The notes beneath the pieces were generated by a model that saw only the letters and a list, made by a program, of their open reading frames with translations, searched no databases and was not told where the DNA came from. Source: Bacteroidetes bacterium UBA1941 (GTDB taxonomy: Bacteria > Bacteroidota > Bacteroidia > Chitinophagales > LD1). Taken from it: DNA of 64,000 bases. Positions 16,964-26,109 of this stretch are shown here, piece after piece. Where the stretch lies: contig DDEZ01000003.1 in the NCBI GenBank assembly GCA_002336805.1, forward strand, positions 62,001 through 126,000. Reading direction: 5' to 3'. Position 1 is the first letter of the stretch, and every line of letters begins with the position of its first letter. The position numbers were made by a program, and so were the translations under genes.

Positions 16964-19900
16964 TTATCGGAAGAGGGTCAGCTTACCTGATTTGCAGACT
17001 TCCGGCGTCACGTCCTTTTCCCTTGAGCAGACAAACCATACATAGGCCTCAGATGGTGCGGCTGCTCCCTTGTAGGTGCCATCCCATCCCTTGGTGATGT
17101 CATTAGTCTCAAATACTTTCTCACCCCACCTGTTGTAGATAGTCATGGAGAAAGAGTAAACAGGGCAGGAGTACACCGCCTTAAACTCATCGTTCTTGCC
17201 ATCGCCGTTTGGCGTGAAGGCATCAGCTATCGCCACACCACAGGTGCTGTCACACTTCACACCGGTGATGATCTGCGTGAGTGTCGTCACACAGCCATTC
17301 TTGGTAGCTGACACCTGGTAGGTACCCGAGTCAGACACAGTGATAGCAGAGGTCAGCGCGACAGGGGTAGTAGCCCCGGTGCTCCAGGTAAAGGTGATCA
17401 CCGTATCAGATGAAGCCGTCAGCGTGACAGAGTCTGGCTTGTCAAAGCAGATACCCGGGCTGGTGCTGCTCAGCACAAATCCCGGTATCGAGTTGGGAGA
17501 TGGAGCCAGGCTGTCAGACAGTGATACGGTACAGTTGTGCGCGTCGGTCACCGTGAGCACATAGGTAGAGGTACACAGGCTGCTATTGGTAGCAGAGGTA
17601 GTACCATTGCTCCATGCATATGTGTATGGTCCGGTACCGTCAGTAGCGGTAGCTATGATAGTACCGTCACACACCTGAGGGCAACTCTCCACTCTATTGA
17701 TAAAGGATACCTGCAGCGGCAGTATGCCGGATGATGGTATCGTATCGTTAAACTTCACAGTACAGCTATTGGCATCTGTCACAGTCAGCGTGTACACCTG
17801 CACACAGAGGTTGCTGTTGTTTGATTGGGTAGTACCATTACTCCATGAGTATGTGTATGGCGATGTACCGTTAGCTACCGTAGCAGTACTGGTAGCATTG
17901 CAGATACCAGGGCAGGTCTCCACCGTGGTATTGAATGTCGCAGTCATAGGCAGGATAGGAGATGGCTGTATCGTGTCATTGACCGTCTGAGGACAGTTGA
18001 ATGAATCCGTCACTATCACCGTATAGGCACCTACGCACATATTGCTGTCACGTGCAGAGGTAGGCCCGTTGCTCCACAGGTAGGTATACGGAGGTATGCC
18101 GCTACTCACGGTCACAGTGCTGGTCGCATTGCAGTAGCCAGGGCAGGTCTCCGGTGTATTCACAAAACTTACATTGAGCACAGGTACAGCAGCATTGATG
18201 GTCACACCACCGGTACCTGTACAGCCATTCTGGTCAGTCGCAGTGATATCGTAGTGACCGGCGCAGAGGTTAGTAGGGTGGTTATTAGCAGGTGATACAG
18301 CAGGGCTCCACACATAGGTGAAAGTGCCCGTGCCGCCCTGTCCGTCTATCGTAGCCGCTCCGGTACATGAGCTGGCACAGTGTGCGTCGGTACTATCCAG
18401 TGCTACCACTACCAGCAGCTGCGGCTCAGTCAGTGTCTGAGATACAGCCACGCTGCATCCGTTAGCATCGGTGGCAGTGACCGAGTAGGTAGCTGCACAC
18501 AGGCTGTAGACGCTGTCTGTAGTATTGCCATTGCTCCATGTCAGGGTATATGGTGCAGTACCGCCTATCACGCGTACTTTCAGCGCGCCATTGCAGTCGC
18601 CATGGCAGGTTGGCTGTATTGTCCTGGTGATGAATGCCTGTACACCGCCATTGGCGCTGATGGCCACCACACCGGTCACGCTGCAGGTTGAGCCTGTAGG
18701 TGTCACGGTCACGCTATAGTTGCCCGCTGGCTGGCTGCTGATAGATGCAGTAGTCGCGCCTGTCGGATTCCACTGGTAGGTGTAGCTGCCGGCAGGTGTC
18801 GGTGTCACAGTAGCGCCGCCATTGCTGCCGCACGTAGCAGGCACAGTGGTGAATGCCAGTGTAGCTGGTGTGAGTACAGTGATAGCTATAGAGGTATCTG
18901 CATGGCACCTGCCGCTCGCGCTGAGGGCAGAGGCAGTGTAGGTAGTAGAGCTGAGCGGATGCAGGTATACGTCGGTCCCTGTCGGATCGCTCACGCCGCC
19001 TGCCGGTGTCCATTGGTAGGATGTACCAGTGCCGGACAGGATGATATGAGCGCTGTCTCCCGGGCAGAAGGAGGTAGTACCAGTATATGTGATAGTAGGC
19101 TGTGGGTCTACACGCAGCCAGGCCGTATCATATGGAGACCAGCCGCAGCAGCTTGTTTTGATATTGGCCACTATCATGTAGAGGCCCGGAGTAGTGAAGG
19201 TCAGTCCCGTCAGGTTCTGCTGCGTAGCACCGTAGTATACACTAGGGCTCAGCGCTCCGCCAAAATCCCAGCTGAATGTATCTCCCGATGCTATCTGGAG
19301 GTTAAAGTTGGCACTGCTGCCCTGGCATACAAAGAAAGTATCCGCATTCAGCGCAGTAGCTGTAGACTGGATCACTGGTATGAATGAGCTCTGGTCCAGC
19401 GCTATATTCACAAATCCGGAATACACATTGGCACTGTAGGTGATATCCTTGCGGCCTATCACGGTATACTGTGTCACCAGTTGTGTGCCTGTGCCTGTAG
19501 GTACGGTAGCGTTAGCGCCCGCATTCCAGTTGCCGGATGCAGCAGAGGAGAGTGTATCATTATGATTGGTACATGATACATTGGCCGCAAAGATAGTAGG
19601 CTGTGCCACCAGGCCAAAGGTCGTATCTGCTGTAGTGAGTGGAGTACCACCTGTCAGGTACACGCGGGTACTGACACCGCTGCCACCATTGCCACCGTTG
19701 CCACCGGCACCGCCGGAGCCACCATTGCCACCATTGCCGTAGAAGTTCTGGCAGCCGGAGCCACCTGTATTGCCATTACCTCCTGCGCCACCGGCACCTC
19801 CTGCGCCGCCGGTACCTCCTGCGCCACCATTGCCTGCAGCCAGTGGTCCTATGTTACATTCCAGTATGACGCCATTTGATCCGTTGTTATTGATAAAGAT

Positions 19901-22543
19901 GCCAAAGCAGTTGCCGCCGCCGTAGCCGCCGGTACCACCGGGGCCACCGCCGCCGCCGCTACCACCGCTGCCACCACCGGAGCCGCGTGTATTGAGGCCG
20001 GCACCACCCGTGCCGCCACCGCCGCCACCGCCGCTGCCGGCAGTACCCGCGGTACCATTGCCACCCTGCACACCTGCGGTGAAGAAGCCACCTGACAGTG
20101 TACCTGTGCCACCGGAGGTACCTGAAGTACCCGGAGTACCCGGAGCACCATTGCCACCAGGCTGAGCCGCACTACCATTGAAGATGCCAAATGAAGCACA
20201 TGTCACAGATCCTGAGCCGCCACTGCCGCCGCCACCGGCACCTGGGCCAGTACCGGCAGATCCGGCAGTACCGGAGTTGCCTGATGTGGTACCGCCGCTG
20301 CCGCCGTTACCGCCATTGCCACCTGCATTAGGGCCGGCGCCCGGAGAGGCACCCGTTGCAGTATTGCCGGCAGTATTGCCATTGGCACCCGGCGTACCGG
20401 AGCCTGAGGCCGGTGTACCCGCCTTGCCGTCAGAGCCGCTACCCGGTTTCACCTGGCAGCGCACAAAGTTATAGTTAGAGCAGTTGGTCATATGTATACC
20501 ATAGTTGGTATAGCCAAAGGTGTCCGCGACGGATATCGCAGGGCAGTTGGCCGTCTGCACGGTCAGGTCCTGCAGGCGTATGTACTGAGCGCCATTCAGG
20601 TAGATACCTACCAGGCGCTTGGTATTGCCGGTTCCTTCCAGGTTCAGGGCGCTGCGGTAGATGGTCGTAGCACCCGCCAGGCTGCTCTTCACCCAGTTAT
20701 TAGCCGGGTCAAATCCACCCTCTATGGTAGTATAGCTACCCAGCGTGGTGATAGGGAAGTCTATATTATAAGTACCTATGGCCAGCTTGATCACAGCATT
20801 ATTACACTGTGCTGCTGCCAGGGCGTTGTCCAGATTGGTCGGGTCTCCCTGAGAGCCGCTGCCGGTGCCTGTAGGCGTAGCGTAGATCACAGAGCAGCTC
20901 TGCACCGGTGGCGGGCTGTTCAGGTTCACACGTACCCTCGCAGTATCACTAGGACAGCCGGAGCTATCCAGCGCCACTACAGAGTAGACAGTGCTGGCAG
21001 TAGGAGAGGCCTTAGGGCTGGCGCAGTTGCTGCAGCTCAGGCCCGCAGCAGGCGTCCAGCTGTAGGTAGCGGCATTGGTCGCTATCGTATTGAGCTGTAT
21101 CGTGTCAGAGGTAGAGCAGATAGTAGATACAGGAGGGTAGGCTACTACTGTTGGTTTGCTATTGCGGTATACTACTACCTGGTCGGTCAGTGTACAGCCG
21201 TTGGTATACAGGGCAGACACTGTATATATAGTAGTCACGGCAGGGTTGATGCCACTCCATGTAGCACCGGCATGAGTAGTGGTGCCGTCTGACCAGGTGT
21301 AGCTCACTACACTGCCTGCAGAGGTAGCTGTCAGTGAGCCGGTCTGACCCTGGCAGAGGTGTATATCCGGACCGCCGTCTACCGGTGGATTGGCGGCTGG
21401 GGCCACTACTATAGTGTAGGCCACAGATGCTGTACCGTAGTATGGGCAGGCATTGTTCCTCAGGCTCAGGACAAAAGTATTGCTACCCACATCAGCCTGG
21501 GATGGAGACCAGCATACAGTGATCAGCGGCTGAGCGCCACCTGATAGGGTAAATGTCGCTCCCGGCAGGTTAGCGCCTGCCAGTGTGTAGAAGATACTAT
21601 CAGCCGGATTAGATGAGTTGGTCTGTATGGTAAAGCAGAAGCTGGAGCATGCAGTTGTATTATATGTATAGGCACCGGCCACACCATTGATACCGCCTGC
21701 AGTAGGAGCGGAGTTGGTACAGTTGGTCACTATCACCTGCATATCGCGCTCTACGTGGCCTATCAGTACACCGTTGCGGTACTCGTCCACACCTACTTTT
21801 ACCACTGCTGTCTGAGACTGGTTTGGCGTGAAGGTCAGCTGGCCTGTGAGCGGGTCGAGAGTCGTACCGCTGGTGGTACCCATCGGATTGGTAGCGCTGT
21901 AGCTGCCGCTATAGGCCACAGATGATCCTGAGGCATTCAGAGATGGCATCAGGTAGTAGTGCAGCGAGTCGCCGTCGGCATCCACACCGCCCTGGTTATA
22001 CAGTTGTGTGAATCCATTGCAATAAACTCCTACCGGATCATTGGAGAATGCCGGCGAGTTATCGCACGATGGGAGTGTATTATTGAGGCGTGCTTCTATA
22101 TAGAAGTCCTCATTGCTCGGATTGCTCAGCGTAGTGATCGCGGCATTGCGACAGCACATGCTCCAGCTCAGTACCCAGTCTGAGCCGCAGCCTGCCGGCA
22201 GTGTCAGCACTCCCTGAAATACATCTTTCTCTATACCTATACCGCTGCCGCCGTGGCAGGCATCAGTGGTAGAGAAGCAGGCCGGCGTGATATCCTGAGC
22301 GGCACCCACCTGATTCAGCGTCAGGCTGGAGCTCACACCGCACTGGGATGAGCTATAGTTTACTGTCATCGGGCCACCTATTGTGATACCGTTACAGTCG
22401 CGGTAGGCGGTCAGCGTCACGCGGTACTGATTGGGCCCTATACAGGAGTAGGTCAGGTCAGCGCCCATCACGTGGCTGGCATAGAGCCGCGAAAACAGAG
22501 AAAACGATACCAGGAGGACGGTAAGAGATAAAAGTTTTTTCAT
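16964..22543 (-). CDS. Giant secreted adhesin-like protein with glycine-rich beta-helix insert and T9SS type B sorting domain
   Basis: The start is set at 22543, where MKKLLSLTVLLVSFSLFSRLYA forms a signal peptide; a longer frame to 22663 has no signal. The 1859-residue protein has an N-terminal domain typical of Bacteroidota surface proteins (HVMGADLTYSCIG, then MCCRNAAI), Ig-like units, a parallel beta-helix-like domain (ATPTGTGSGSQGDPTNLDNA onward, about 610-700) and a glycine-rich region of about 270 residues. PKD-like and SprB-type repeats follow. The C-terminal sorting domain has FTPNGDGKNDEF, IYNRWGEKVFE and WDGTYKG. Probably a T9SS-exported surface adhesin. It is the second type B cargo in tandem with 10892-15697. 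Confidence 0.9.
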   Translation of the reverse strand: MKKLLSLTVLLVSFSLFSRLYASHVMGADLTYSCIGPNQYRVTLTAYRDCNGITIGGPMTVNYSSSQCGVSSSLTLNQVGAAQDITPACFSTTDACHGGSGIGIEKDVFQGVLTLPAGCGSDWVLSWSMCCRNAAITTLSNPSNEDFYIEARLNNTLPSCDNSPAFSNDPVGVYCNGFTQLYNQGGVDADGDSLHYYLMPSLNASGSSVAYSGSYSATNPMGTTSGTTLDPLTGQLTFTPNQSQTAVVKVGVDEYRNGVLIGHVERDMQVIVTNCTNSAPTAGGINGVAGAYTYNTTACSSFCFTIQTNSSNPADSIFYTLAGANLPGATFTLSGGAQPLITVCWSPSQADVGSNTFVLSLRNNACPYYGTASVAYTIVVAPAANPPVDGGPDIHLCQGQTGSLTATSAGSVVSYTWSDGTTTHAGATWSGINPAVTTIYTVSALYTNGCTLTDQVVVYRNSKPTVVAYPPVSTICSTSDTIQLNTIATNAATYSWTPAAGLSCSNCASPKASPTASTVYSVVALDSSGCPSDTARVRVNLNSPPPVQSCSVIYATPTGTGSGSQGDPTNLDNALAAAQCNNAVIKLAIGTYNIDFPITTLGSYTTIEGGFDPANNWVKSSLAGATTIYRSALNLEGTGNTKRLVGIYLNGAQYIRLQDLTVQTANCPAISVADTFGYTNYGIHMTNCSNYNFVRCQVKPGSGSDGKAGTPASGSGTPGANGNTAGNTATGASPGAGPNAGGNGGNGGSGGTTSGNSGTAGSAGTGPGAGGGGSGGSGSVTCASFGIFNGSAAQPGGNGAPGTPGTSGTSGGTGTLSGGFFTAGVQGGNGTAGTAGSGGGGGGGTGGAGLNTRGSGGGSGGSGGGGGPGGTGGYGGGNCFGIFINNNGSNGVILECNIGPLAAGNGGAGGTGGAGGAGGAGGNGNTGGSGCQNFYGNGGNGGSGGAGGNGGNGGSGVSTRVYLTGGTPLTTADTTFGLVAQPTIFAANVSCTNHNDTLSSAASGNWNAGANATVPTGTGTQLVTQYTVIGRKDITYSANVYSGFVNIALDQSSFIPVIQSTATALNADTFFVCQGSSANFNLQIASGDTFSWDFGGALSPSVYYGATQQNLTGLTFTTPGLYMIVANIKTSCCGWSPYDTAWLRVDPQPTITYTGTTSFCPGDSAHIILSGTGTSYQWTPAGGVSDPTGTDVYLHPLSSTTYTASALSASGRCHADTSIAITVLTPATLAFTTVPATCGSNGGATVTPTPAGSYTYQWNPTGATTASISSQPAGNYSVTVTPTGSTCSVTGVVAISANGGVQAFITRTIQPTCHGDCNGALKVRVIGGTAPYTLTWSNGNTTDSVYSLCAATYSVTATDANGCSVAVSQTLTEPQLLVVVALDSTDAHCASSCTGAATIDGQGGTGTFTYVWSPAVSPANNHPTNLCAGHYDITATDQNGCTGTGGVTINAAVPVLNVSFVNTPETCPGYCNATSTVTVSSGIPPYTYLWSNGPTSARDSNMCVGAYTVIVTDSFNCPQTVNDTIQPSPILPMTATFNTTVETCPGICNATSTATVANGTSPYTYSWSNGTTQSNNSNLCVQVYTLTVTDANSCTVKFNDTIPSSGILPLQVSFINRVESCPQVCDGTIIATATDGTGPYTYAWSNGTTSATNSSLCTSTYVLTVTDAHNCTVSLSDSLAPSPNSIPGFVLSSTSPGICFDKPDSVTLTASSDTVITFTWSTGATTPVALTSAITVSDSGTYQVSATKNGCVTTLTQIITGVKCDSTCGVAIADAFTPNGDGKNDEFKAVYSCPVYSFSMTIYNRWGEKVFETNDITKGWDGTYKGAAAPSEAYVWFVCSREKDVTPEVCKSGKLTLFR
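19640..20460 (-). repeat. Glycine-rich (PGRS-like) low-complexity coding segment
   Basis: Within the adhesin at about residues 695-968, runs of GGxGG, GNGGNGG and GGAGGAGG alternate with short hydrophobic rungs such as CASFGIFNG and CFGIFINNNGSNG. At DNA level it is a dense array of GCCACC/GCCGCC-type triplets on the plus strand. The long proline-rich frames on the opposite strand are shadows of this composition. Confidence 0.85.
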
Positions 22544-22716
22544 GTTGGGTAAAGATCTAGGTTGGTTTATGTGTGTTTTGGCAAAAAATCTGGGTTGAGA
22601 GGTGGATTGGTATAAATATACTAATCCATATGTTAAGATGGAATACGTGTGCAAAAGTTGCATGCTTGTTAGCTTGTCAGCTAAACTAATTCAGGTAACG
22701 GCGATATTGGATAAAT

Positions 22717-22749
22717 AAAAAAAGCCATGTATGGAGATACATGGCTTTT
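22717..22749 (-). terminator. Intrinsic terminator downstream of tRNA-Arg
   Basis: A 13-bp stem AAAAGCCATGTAT/ATACATGGCTTTT with a GGAG loop. Read leftwards, the stem is followed by T7 and A/T-rich sequence, 10 bases after the 3' end of the tRNA. Confidence 0.88.
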
Positions 22750-22758
22750 GTAGTGATG

Positions 22759-22832
22759 TGCACCCGAAGGGAGTCGAACCCCTAACCTGCTGATCCGTAG
22801 TCAGCTGCTCTATCCAGTTAAGCTACGGGTGC
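22759..22832 (-). tRNA. tRNA-Arg(ACG)
   Basis: A 74-nt cloverleaf on the minus strand. The acceptor arm GCACCCG pairs with CGGGTGC with discriminator A, the D-arm region is TAGCTTAACTGGATAGAGCA, the anticodon loop CTACGGA gives anticodon ACG, and the T-arm is AGGGGTTCGACTCCCT. CCA is not encoded. The wobble A is expected to be deaminated to inosine to read CGU/CGC/CGA. It has its own terminator at 22717-22749. Confidence 0.96.
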
Positions 22833-22945
22833 ATCCTTTTCCGAAAGGACTGCAAATATAGTATTTCCCTTCAGAAATCCTCGGCCGTCATGCAAAAAAA
22901 TGAAATTACCTACTGTCGCTCTGTCGGCTATCGCCGCAAAAAAAT

Positions 22946-22976
22946 AAAAGCGCCCCTTAGGTCGGAGGCGCTTTTT
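22946..22976. terminator. Orphan terminator-like hairpin
   Basis: AAAAGCGCC (22946-22954) pairs with GGCGCTTTT (22967-22975) around a 12-nt loop, with A-rich sequence on the left and T5 on the right, so it could act in both directions. No annotated gene ends near it: tRNA-Arg points left and has its own terminator, and the kinase gene starts to the right. Confidence 0.6.
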
Positions 22977-23070
22977 ACGTGTTCCATTGATTAGAATATG
23001 GTGGGTATGGCTGCTTTCTTTTGGATTGTGATACGAAAATATATCATAGCGATATTATATTGACGGAGAG

Positions 23071-23104
23071 TGTATAAGCGTGTCGATTTTTGTATAAGCG
23101 TGTC
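23071..23104 (+). promoter_or_regulatory. 14-bp direct repeat, candidate LytTR-regulator binding sites
   Basis: TGTATAAGCGTGTC occurs exactly twice, at 23071-23084 and 23091-23104, a 20-bp period that places both on one face of the helix. LytTR-domain regulators bind direct repeats with about this spacing, and the operon 50 bp downstream encodes a LytTR regulator. Autoregulation is the likely role. Confidence 0.65.
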
Positions 23105-23151
23105 TTCCCGGGCTCAAAAGAACATTCGCAGGCGATTATCTCTGTACTTTG

Positions 23152-26103
23152 ATGGTATTCCCCTATTTTAGTGTCAATCCAGTCTTCTTGTACCGTACTT
23201 ACATTTTGATATTGTTTTTCGCTGCTGCAGTCATGTCTGTCAGGGCGCAGTTTTCATCGCCCCTGCACCTTGGAGTGAAAAACGGATTGCCGTCAGCAGC
23301 TACCTTTTCCGCAGTGCAGGATAGAGCAGGTTTTATGTGGATCGGTACAGAAGCCGGTCTCGCGCGATATGATGGAGAGCACTTCAAAATTTTTACCAAA
23401 AAGGACGGCCTGCCTGACAATGATGTGCTGGGCCTGATAATGGATACCACTACTGATCGTATGTGGATCATTACTTTCAGTCGCTCGGCCTGCTACTATA
23501 GGGCAGGCAAGATCTATACAAAAGCTAATGACTCGTCGCTTGCGTTGATCAAATGTCCCTATGGTGAGTTTATAAGAGGCAATATTTCAGGTGATAAGGT
23601 TCTCTTGTATAATGGCAGCTATATTTACGAATGCGCCCACGATAGTATTATTCCTCTGGAGCACATGGCCACCTGTACTGGTCTTTATCAGATTTCGTAC
23701 TGGGGAGGCGGACACTATGATATACTCAATGAGCATGGTATCACGGCAAATCTGGCAGATGGTACACAGCGGATATATCCGGCTGGCGGTCTGGATACCT
23801 CAGAAAACGGAGTGTGGGTCAATAGTCAGCTCTTCCGGTTTTACAACGGCAAACTCATTACATATACTAAGGAAGCAAACGGGGACTATCGCAGGGGCGC
23901 AGTGGTCCAGCTCCCTGTCAATGAACGAGTCACACGTCTGATCCCCTGGCAGGAAAAGTATCTGCTCTATATCAATAAGGCGGGCGTTTATAGCCTTGAT
24001 AGAAACTTTAAGTCCTTGCAACAGATATGGGCTGGTCACGGGTCTGGTAGCATAGCTCTGGACAGGGACGGCGATCTCTGGATCACCACCGGCGGTGATG
24101 GAGTCTATGTGCTCCGACAGGACAAAGCGACCAGCTATAAGCATTTTCCTGGGGCGGAGAGCTCCGATGTCACAGCGGTCACAAGGCTCCCCGGCAATGG
24201 AGCCGTTGTGGGCTTGGCTGATGGCCATCTCTGTACTATCAGCCAGGGTGAAATCAAGGCGCTGCCATATATAACAAAGAACAAGACATGGATCAACGAT
24301 ATAGTGCCTCTGACACGCGGTTATATTATGATCTCTGATGTCATTCAAATGGCCTATTTCTCCCGGAGTGACGCCCTGTACCGGCGTACACTGGCAGGAG
24401 GGCCCAGGGTCGCCATCAAGCGAAAAAACGGCTATGAGGTGCTGATCGGCCTTATAGCCAGCATCGTAGTGTATGATGATAAAATAGATAGCTTCAGGGA
24501 AGTACCCTTAAACAAGCGGATCTTTGATATGGCGGAGCGCAGCGATGGACAAGTAGTGGTAGGTAGTATCGATGGCCTTTACCTTTTTCAGAGGGATAGC
24601 CTCACGCATTTGACCACTACTGACTCCATACTCAATGGCCGCATAACATCGCTATGCTATACCCCCGACGATGTATTGTGGGTAGGTACCCCCTCAGACG
24701 GTATTGCGGCCTTTGTGAATGGTAAGGTGCTCGGTCGCATTAGCACATCCTCAGACCTCAGGTATCATGGCGCCATGTGCCGCAAGATAGTGGCTGGCAA
24801 GCGCCACGAGATATGGGTAGTTACTAATGATGGGCTCAATAGGATCACCTACCATATTGCAGATAGTCTGATCATAGATCGTATTATACCGTATTCTACT
24901 TTAGATGGATTGCTTAGCGATGATGTGAATGATATAGCAGTGGTCGATAGCATGGTGTATGTAGCCACCACAGGTGGACTCACCATACTACCTGACAAAA
25001 ATCTTTACATAGGAAGAGAGGTGCCTATGTATATCACAGGCATCCATATCCAGGACAAGGACAGCGCAGTACATGATACGCCATATTACCTGGATCATAC
25101 ACAAAACAATCTTCGTATAGAATACACAGGTATCTGTCTGCCTACCTCGGATAACCTTAAATATCAATACAGGCTACTCGGAGCCGGCAATGATAATTGG
25201 ACCACCACTACCAATAATTCCATAGAGCTTCGCTCCCTATCTCCCGGCTCCTATACATTTGAGGTGACCGCCTTGGATAAGTTTGGGCGCAGGTCCGGAT
25301 ATGTAGCCCGTGTGCGGTTTGAGATCACACCGGCGTTCTATACTACCTGGTGGTTTTGGGCCATCATCATGATCACCATCCTGATCATAGGTTTCCTGAT
25401 CATCCGTGATAGGTTTCGCCGGCAGCAGGAGCGGTTTCAAAAGGAGCAATCGCTGCACAATAAGATCATAGAGCTGGAGCAGCAGGCCCTCAAGGCGCAG
25501 ATGAACCCCCACTTCATCTTCAATTGCCTCACCGCCGTGCAGCACTTTGTGAATAGGGAAGACATGTACTCTGCCAATATGTACCTGTCAAACTTTGCCC
25601 GCCTCATACGCAAGACGCTGGACCTCTCCGGAGAGCAGTATATCTCTCTGGATGAGGAGATAGCCTACCTGCAGGACTATGTGCTGATGGAGTGCCTCAG
25701 GTTTGGAGATAAATTCACCTGGCAGATAGACATGGCAGATTATATTGATTCCTTTGAGGTGCAGGTGCCGCCTATGCTGCTGCAGCCGATCGTGGAGAAT
25801 GCCATCCGCCACGGCCTGCGCAATCTGGATGACAAAGCCGGCCGCCTGCTCATCGATTTTGCTATGAAAGGCAGTACGCTGTATTGCTCAGTAGACGATA
25901 ACGGTATAGGCCGTCAGAAAGCGCGCGAGCTCAAAACAACCATGCACGTAGAATACCAGTCTAAAGGAATGAAACTGACCGAAATGCGGATACATGCTAT
26001 CAATCAGATAAGCGACAAAAAGATACGCATGGAGGTAAAAGATAAGTATGATAGTAATAATGAACCCGACGGTACGTTGTTTATTTTAGCAATAGAGCAG
26101 TAA
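23152..26103 (+). CDS. Hybrid-type sensor: beta-propeller, Y_Y_Y domain and LytS-family histidine kinase
   Basis: The start is ATG 23152 (an in-frame TTG lies immediately upstream). The 983-residue protein begins with a signal-anchor stretch ending VRAQ. Reg_prop-type blades follow (RAGFMWIGTEAGLARYD, RDGDLWITTGGDGVYVL, DDVLWVGTPSDGIAAF), then a Y_Y_Y domain (YRLLGAGNDNWTTTTNNS), a membrane span (TWWFWAIIMITILIIGFLI, about 740-760), a coiled linker and a His_kinase/HATPase transmitter with the H-box ALKAQMNPHFIFNCL and DNGIGRQKA. The propeller is predicted to be periplasmic and the kinase cytosolic. The cognate LytTR regulator follows after 6 bases. Confidence 0.93.
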   Translation: MVFPYFSVNPVFLYRTYILILFFAAAVMSVRAQFSSPLHLGVKNGLPSAATFSAVQDRAGFMWIGTEAGLARYDGEHFKIFTKKDGLPDNDVLGLIMDTTTDRMWIITFSRSACYYRAGKIYTKANDSSLALIKCPYGEFIRGNISGDKVLLYNGSYIYECAHDSIIPLEHMATCTGLYQISYWGGGHYDILNEHGITANLADGTQRIYPAGGLDTSENGVWVNSQLFRFYNGKLITYTKEANGDYRRGAVVQLPVNERVTRLIPWQEKYLLYINKAGVYSLDRNFKSLQQIWAGHGSGSIALDRDGDLWITTGGDGVYVLRQDKATSYKHFPGAESSDVTAVTRLPGNGAVVGLADGHLCTISQGEIKALPYITKNKTWINDIVPLTRGYIMISDVIQMAYFSRSDALYRRTLAGGPRVAIKRKNGYEVLIGLIASIVVYDDKIDSFREVPLNKRIFDMAERSDGQVVVGSIDGLYLFQRDSLTHLTTTDSILNGRITSLCYTPDDVLWVGTPSDGIAAFVNGKVLGRISTSSDLRYHGAMCRKIVAGKRHEIWVVTNDGLNRITYHIADSLIIDRIIPYSTLDGLLSDDVNDIAVVDSMVYVATTGGLTILPDKNLYIGREVPMYITGIHIQDKDSAVHDTPYYLDHTQNNLRIEYTGICLPTSDNLKYQYRLLGAGNDNWTTTTNNSIELRSLSPGSYTFEVTALDKFGRRSGYVARVRFEITPAFYTTWWFWAIIMITILIIGFLIIRDRFRRQQERFQKEQSLHNKIIELEQQALKAQMNPHFIFNCLTAVQHFVNREDMYSANMYLSNFARLIRKTLDLSGEQYISLDEEIAYLQDYVLMECLRFGDKFTWQIDMADYIDSFEVQVPPMLLQPIVENAIRHGLRNLDDKAGRLLIDFAMKGSTLYCSVDDNGIGRQKARELKTTMHVEYQSKGMKLTEMRIHAINQISDKKIRMEVKDKYDSNNEPDGTLFILAIEQ

Positions 26104-26109
26104 GTACAT

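Larger units (their letters stand above)
22833..23151. other. Gene-free spacer between tRNA-Arg and the LytS-type kinase gene
   Basis: A 319-bp stretch with no credible protein gene. It holds an orphan terminator-like hairpin (22946-22976) and a 14-bp direct repeat upstream of the kinase gene (23071-23104). A small RNA ending at the hairpin is possible but has no further support. Confidence 0.6.

Noticed and set aside
16842..17045. Plus-strand frame across two terminators
   Set aside because: It runs through both hairpins between convergent genes and has no coding features.
20178..20474. Proline-rich open frame on the plus strand
   Set aside because: It is the complement of the glycine-rich coding repeat on the minus strand (GGC/GGT read as GCC/ACC), not a gene.
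22543..22663. N-terminal extension of the large adhesin gene
   Set aside because: The internal ATG 22543 begins a clear signal peptide, whereas the extension would place 40 unrelated residues before it.
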